Shown here piece after piece: positions 59,611-63,221 of a DNA stretch of 63,221 nucleotides. A program made the position numbers and the translations under genes. The notes beneath the pieces are model-generated. The model saw only the letters and a program-made list of their open reading frames with translations, searched no databases and was not told where the DNA came from. The first letter of the stretch is position 1; each line of letters opens with the position of its first letter. The stretch is from Arenimonas sp. SCN 70-307 (GTDB lineage Bacteria > Pseudomonadota > Gammaproteobacteria > Xanthomonadales > Xanthomonadaceae), in NCBI RefSeq assembly GCF_001724815.1, contig NZ_MEDO01000013.1, forward strand, positions 1 through 63,221, in the 5' to 3' direction.

Positions 59611-60033
59611 TTAGCCGATATTTATCTTCTCGGCCGGTTGCGCCAGAAGATCGAGCGTCGGGCACGGTGCGCCTGTCACCACGTGGCGACACTCCTCCAC
59701 CAAATGCTCAAGGTCGACTTCCAATTGTCGTAGCTCATCCAGACGCCGCCGTACCTCGGCCAATTTCTGTTCGGTCAGCCGCCGAGTCTGCTCGCAAGCG
59801 CGTTGGCCTTTGACCTCCAACAGCCCCGCTATCTCGTCGAGACTGAATCCCATCGCCTGTGCTCTGCGAATGAACTGAAGTCGGCCGACTTCGTTGAGGC
59901 TGTACCGGCGGACGCTGCCCATTGGGCGCTCAGGCTCCGGCAGCAGGCCTCGCCGCTGGTAATAACGGACCGTTTCGACGTGCACGCCAGCGGCCGCGGC
60001 CAGCCGGCTGATCGTCATTGCGCTAGCAGCCAT
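59611..60033 (-). CDS. merR: Mercury-responsive MerR regulator
   Basis: A 140-residue MerR protein. Helix-turn-helix near residues 6-50 (TISRLAAAAGVHVETVRYYQ) and the three mercury-binding cysteines Cys80, Cys115 and Cys124, with eight residues between the last two as in Tn501/Tn21 MerR. It represses and activates the divergent merTP promoter. The ATG at 60033 is used; an in-frame ATG at 60018 gives a start nearer that of classical MerR. Confidence 0.92.
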   Translation of the reverse strand: MAASAMTISRLAAAAGVHVETVRYYQRRGLLPEPERPMGSVRRYSLNEVGRLQFIRRAQAMGFSLDEIAGLLEVKGQRACEQTRRLTEQKLAEVRRRLDELRQLEVDLEHLVEECRHVVTGAPCPTLDLLAQPAEKINIG

Positions 60034-60037
60034 CGAC

Positions 60038-60068
60038 TTGACTCCGTACTTAGGTACGGAGATTACCA
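60038..60068 (+). promoter_or_regulatory. mer operator-promoter
   Basis: TTGACT (60038-60043), a 19-base spacer that contains the dyad CCGTACTTAGGTACGG, then TTACCA (60063-60068). This is the classical MerR site geometry, placed between merR and merT. Confidence 0.9.
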
Positions 60069-60075
60069 TGCGGTC

Positions 60076-60432
60076 ATGGCACAACGTCCTGCCCAGTCCT
60101 CGTTGCCCGCCCTCTTGGGCGCCGCCGTCGCGGCCATTGGCGCGTCCGTGTGTTGTGTCGTGCCCCTGGTGCTGGTCCTGTTGGGCATCAGCGGTGCCTG
60201 GATCGCCAATCTCACTGCCCTGGACGCGTGGCGTCCGTGGTTCAGCGCGGCCACGTTGGTGTGCCTGGGCTGGGCGTTCTGGATGCTCTATGGCCCGGCC
60301 TCGCGCTGTCGCATTGACGGCGCCTGCGTCGATCCCTCGCGATTGCGACGCCGCCGGCGCGGGCTATGGATCGCCACCGGCCTGATCGCTCTGCTGCTGC
60401 TCTTTCCTTACTACATCGGCTGGTTCCTGTAG
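60076..60432 (+). CDS. merT: Mercuric ion transporter MerT
   Basis: A 118-residue inner-membrane protein with three hydrophobic helices. The Cys pair Cys26-Cys27 in TM1 (ASVCCVVPL) and Cys78/Cys84 in the cytoplasmic loop (SRCRIDGAC) relay Hg(II) inward. The ATG at 60076 lies just after the mer promoter, giving a very short leader. Confidence 0.93.
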   Translation: MAQRPAQSSLPALLGAAVAAIGASVCCVVPLVLVLLGISGAWIANLTALDAWRPWFSAATLVCLGWAFWMLYGPASRCRIDGACVDPSRLRRRRRGLWIATGLIALLLLFPYYIGWFL

Positions 60433-60441
60433 GAGTCCCAC

Positions 60442-60735
60442 ATGCGCAAGATTCTTCTCAGTTTGGTATTCACGGCATGGATGGGCCTGGCTTGGGCGGC
60501 TACTCCAAAGCGGGTCGTCCTGCAGGTGGAAAACATGACCTGCCCGGCGTGCAGCATCACGATCGAAAAGGCATTGGATACAGTGCCGGGCGTGACGGCG
60601 AAGCGTATTGACACCCGAGCCGCCACCGTGACGGTGGCATTCGATGCCGAGCGCACCAACGCGGCCGCCATCGCGAAGGCCATCACCGACGCCGGTTTTC
60701 CAGCCACTGCAAAGGCGAAAGCGAACGGTGGCTGA
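60442..60735 (+). CDS. merP: Periplasmic mercury-binding protein MerP
   Basis: A 97-residue protein with signal peptide (cleavage near LAWAA, residue 20) and an HMA fold with NMTCPAC (Cys34, Cys37). It binds Hg(II) in the periplasm and passes it to MerT. Nine bases after merT. Confidence 0.94.
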   Translation: MRKILLSLVFTAWMGLAWAATPKRVVLQVENMTCPACSITIEKALDTVPGVTAKRIDTRAATVTVAFDAERTNAAAIAKAITDAGFPATAKAKANGG

Positions 60736-60949
60736 GGTGCAGTTGCAAAGCACGCTCACGTGCCCGACATGCGGGCACCAGGCGACCGAAACCATGCCCA
60801 CTACGGCGTGCCAATTCTTTTACGAGTGCTCGGCCTGCCACACGCTCCTGCGCCCGAAAACAGGCGATTGCTGCGTGTTCTGTTCCTACGGCACGGTACC
60901 GTGCCCGCCCATCCAGCAACATAGTCCCTGCTGTGGCAGTACCGGTTGA
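60728..60949 (+). CDS. GDCCVxC-type small cysteine-rich protein
   Basis: A 73-residue protein starting at GTG 60728, overlapping merP by eight bases. It has zinc-ribbon-like pairs CPTC and CSAC and the signature GDCCVFCSYGTVPCPP, known from small proteins linked to mercury operons (some homologues are selenoproteins). It ends six bases before the convergent tnpA stop. Role unknown; probably cytosolic thiol handling of mercury. Confidence 0.8.
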   Translation: MAEVQLQSTLTCPTCGHQATETMPTTACQFFYECSACHTLLRPKTGDCCVFCSYGTVPCPPIQQHSPCCGSTG

Positions 60950-60955
60950 CCCACG

Positions 60956-63221
60956 CTACGCCGCCAGGGCCAGCTCGATTTCGTACGGTTCCGGAAGCGC
61001 GTCCACGTCGATCAGGTAATCGCCGAACCGCTTCACGTGGCTGGTCACGTAGGGACTGAGCGCCGCCACGTCCTCCGGGGTGATCTTCCAACCCGCTCGC
61101 ATCAGCGTCTTGATGATGCGGGTCTGTTCGACCACGTTATGAAAGATGACGGCGTTGGCGACCAGGTCGTTGTACTTGACCGCCTTCTCCTGTTCGAGCG
61201 GGTCGTTATCGGCGATCACACCCTCTCCGCCGAAGAAGAAATACTTCGAAAACCCATTATAGGCTTCGACCTTGTTGGTGGAGGCCGTGATCTGTTCGCG
61301 TAGCTCGCGATCGGAAATGTATTGCAGCAGGAACAACGTGCGCACCGCAGCACCGAGTGCCCGGAAGGCCTGGTACAGGCGGTTCTTGCGGCTGTAGTTG
61401 CCCAGCTTGCGCAGCAGCGTCGAGGCCGCGATCTTGCCGGACTTGATCGATAGCACGACCTGCATCAGATCCTTCCAGTGGGTCTCGATCAGGTCCCAGT
61501 CCACATCTTCCCGGAACAGCGCATCGATGTGCTCGTAGCGGCTGTCCTCGTCCGGACGGAAGAACCGGTAGTCGCGCCAGTTGCGGATGCGCGGCATCAG
61601 CTGGATGCCCAGCAAGTGCGACAGCCCGAATACCGGCAGCGACTGACCCTGGGTATCGGCATGGACGGTGTCGGGTTGGATGTCGGAGGTGTTCTTCAGC
61701 AGCCCGTCGATGATGTACACCGCTTCCCAGACGCCGCACGGGATGAAGTGACTGAAGAGCGCCACGTAGGTGTCGGACACATGGTGATAGGCAATGCCGC
61801 CGTAGCCGCCATAACGGATGTGGTACGACGCCAGCAGGTTCTGGTCGTACAGGTCGTACTTGGTGCCGTCGGCCGCGGCGCGCTTGCCATCGCCCCAGAA
61901 TTTGGGAAGCTGCAGGCCGGCGTAACTGTTGATGATGTCGCGGCAGGCCGCTGCCAGCTTGTTCGCATCCACGTGACGGCGATTGACGAACGACAGCATG
62001 TGCGCCGACGCAGCGCCTCGCAGATGCCGTGCGGCCTGGGCCGGGCCGAGGTTGCAACCATAGGTAAACGCCGTCAGCACGTAGCGTTCGGTGGGCTGGT
62101 CGATCTTGGTGTCGGACCCGGACAGCGGTCCGAAATGCCGCGGCCAGCGGGTCCAGTGCGCCACGTCACAGAGGATCTCGATGACACTGCGCTCGCGCAG
62201 GCGGTCGAGGATCGCGGTCTCCAGGGCGCGAGCGCCGCTGCTCATGTCCTTGGCCTTGTGGCGCTTGAGCACCGGAAACCCGTCGTCGCCGATGATCACC
62301 TGGCCGTTCTCCAGGTAACCCTGATCCGTCAGGTCCGCGACTTGCATCAGCTTGGACTGCAAGGCATTGACGAATCCCACCGCGGAGGCCGGTAAACCCA
62401 CTTGGCGACAGTAGTCGTCCAGCAACGGCTCGCACTGCTCCCAGGGCAGCAACTGCTCGCGGTAATCGGCGTAGGTTTCCGAACCGCGCACGGCCACGTC
62501 GCCGGATTTCAGTTCGTTGGCCAGTGAGGAGAACACGCACACCTCGAACAGGCGGCGGTGGATGCGTTCCTCGCCCTGCTCGGTGCGGTGGGTGATGGTC
62601 TTTCGCCAGAGCTGGGTCGTGAACGCCAGATCGACCGGTTCGTCCAGCCAGTCGCCGCGGGCACGCTCCTGCGACAGGATCAGCTCGATCGCGTCGATCA
62701 ACGAACGGTCTTCGGTGGTGGATTCCAGGTCCAGCATGCGCACCATGCGCAGGATGGTGGCGCGGTGGCTCTTGTAGAACGGCCACAGCAGCGGCAGGTG
62801 GTTGTCGCCGCTGTGGGCGGCGATGGCATCGCAGTCAGCCTGCAGGGTCTGGACGCCCCCGCGCGTGCTGACCAGGCGGCGAATCTCCCGTCCTGCGTCG
62901 GTGTCGCCCGGGTGACGGTCGAGCACCTGGATCACATCCGACATCGTGGCGACGATGGCCTCGGTCTTCTCGCGGTAGCGCGCACGCAGCCGCTCCAGTT
63001 CCTCCTTGCCGCGGTTGTGGAGATTGCCCATGCGTTTGATGAACATCTCAGCTAGGTCGTCGCGGGTCTGCACCCGGGCGCGATGGATCAGGCACAGCAG
63101 CAGCGCGTGTCGTTTGGCCGGGCCGAAATCGCGCAACTCGGCAGCGTCCAGTACCCGGGCTTCGGCGGCGAAGTGCTTGCGCTTGAGTTCCGGCACGTCC
63201 GCCAGGTGCCGTTCGCTGCCG
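60956..63221 (-). CDS. tnpA: Tn3-family transposase, N-terminus outside window
   Basis: The visible 755 or so residues are the middle and C-terminal parts of a Tn3-type TnpA (usually about 1000 residues); the frame is open to the right edge. Catalytic residues appear in KFWGDGKRAAADGTKYD (first Asp), DTVHADTQGQS (second Asp) and STNKVEAYNGFSKYFFFGG (Glu), followed by the conserved NAVIFHN block. No frameshift is seen, so it may be active. Confidence 0.93.
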   Translation of the reverse strand, partial: GSERHLADVPELKRKHFAAEARVLDAAELRDFGPAKRHALLLCLIHRARVQTRDDLAEMFIKRMGNLHNRGKEELERLRARYREKTEAIVATMSDVIQVLDRHPGDTDAGREIRRLVSTRGGVQTLQADCDAIAAHSGDNHLPLLWPFYKSHRATILRMVRMLDLESTTEDRSLIDAIELILSQERARGDWLDEPVDLAFTTQLWRKTITHRTEQGEERIHRRLFEVCVFSSLANELKSGDVAVRGSETYADYREQLLPWEQCEPLLDDYCRQVGLPASAVGFVNALQSKLMQVADLTDQGYLENGQVIIGDDGFPVLKRHKAKDMSSGARALETAILDRLRERSVIEILCDVAHWTRWPRHFGPLSGSDTKIDQPTERYVLTAFTYGCNLGPAQAARHLRGAASAHMLSFVNRRHVDANKLAAACRDIINSYAGLQLPKFWGDGKRAAADGTKYDLYDQNLLASYHIRYGGYGGIAYHHVSDTYVALFSHFIPCGVWEAVYIIDGLLKNTSDIQPDTVHADTQGQSLPVFGLSHLLGIQLMPRIRNWRDYRFFRPDEDSRYEHIDALFREDVDWDLIETHWKDLMQVVLSIKSGKIAASTLLRKLGNYSRKNRLYQAFRALGAAVRTLFLLQYISDRELREQITASTNKVEAYNGFSKYFFFGGEGVIADNDPLEQEKAVKYNDLVANAVIFHNVVEQTRIIKTLMRAGWKITPEDVAALSPYVTSHVKRFGDYLIDVDALPEPYEIELALAA

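Larger units (their letters stand above)
59545..63221. mobile_element. Tn3-family transposon with a partial mer operon (right end outside)
   Basis: Bounded on the left by the putative terminal repeat, it contains merR, merT, merP, a GDCCVxC gene and a Tn3-type tnpA that runs off the window. The insertion destroyed the RND adaptor gene. No resolvase or merA lies in the visible part. Confidence 0.75.

Overview
The window reads as chromosome of a GC-rich gammaproteobacterium, most likely of the Lysobacterales/Xanthomonadales (Lysobacter/Thermomonas/Pseudoxanthomonas-like). This rests on the very high GC, two copL genes (a family typical of xanthomonads), and a housekeeping set that includes DUF1244, DUF1249 and a TRAP transporter with a TatT lipoprotein. 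The assignment is an inference from gene content; no database search was possible.

Layout. 1-22.5 kb is ordinary core genome: a P2-like cation ATPase with a TPR gene, a phasin-like protein, folD, a tatT-dctP-dctQ-dctM TRAP operon, guaB-guaA-tadA, orn overlapping a large sensor diguanylate cyclase, an MscS channel, the ppsA/ppsR pair, and tRNA-Ala(GGC) and tRNA-Glu(UUC) followed by an Sfp-type phosphopantetheinyl transferase. 22.4-29.1 kb is a resident copper regulon: cueR, copA, and copL-tolC-multicopper oxidase-DUF411. Two MerR-type promoters with 19-bp spacers precede copA and copL. The tolC gene carries a single-base frameshift. A type II NADH dehydrogenase follows.

30.5 kb onward is accessory DNA. 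A four-gene Tn7-like transposition module (tnsA-like, tniA/tnsB, tniB/tnsC, tniQ) opens it. Next comes an XRE/ImmA-IrrE pair divergent from a tightly overlapping operon for a bacterial ubiquitin-like pathway: single-domain Ubl, E2, JAB isopeptidase, E1, and a GhoS/DUF2622-like small protein. After that are a small repeat protein, a lipid-desaturase/methyltransferase/AraC cluster, and a predicted HhH plus nuclease-like protein. The 43.9-59.5 kb stretch is a heavy-metal island, all on the minus strand. It holds a second copper module (copL-tolC-MCO-cytochrome c-NTF2-like-DUF411-Cu ATPase-EF hand), a Csp-like copper storage protein, a P1B-4 ATPase, a PII-like protein and a CzcA/CusA pump. The adaptor gene of that pump is decapitated at a probable Tn3-family terminal repeat.

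59.5-63.2 kb belongs to that Tn3-family element: divergent merR and merT-merP-GDCCVxC genes, no merA in view, and a tnpA that runs off the window.

How it works together: copper efflux, oxidation and storage functions are present twice, once under an evident CueR control and once in the island without a recognisable CueR box. The most interesting system is the ubiquitin-like conjugation operon carried next to Tn7-like transposition genes. Its Ubl ends in Gly-Gly-Ser-Ser, so it should need the JAB protease to mature. A defence role is plausible by analogy with other bacterial E1-E2-Ubl-JAB operons but is not shown by the sequence.
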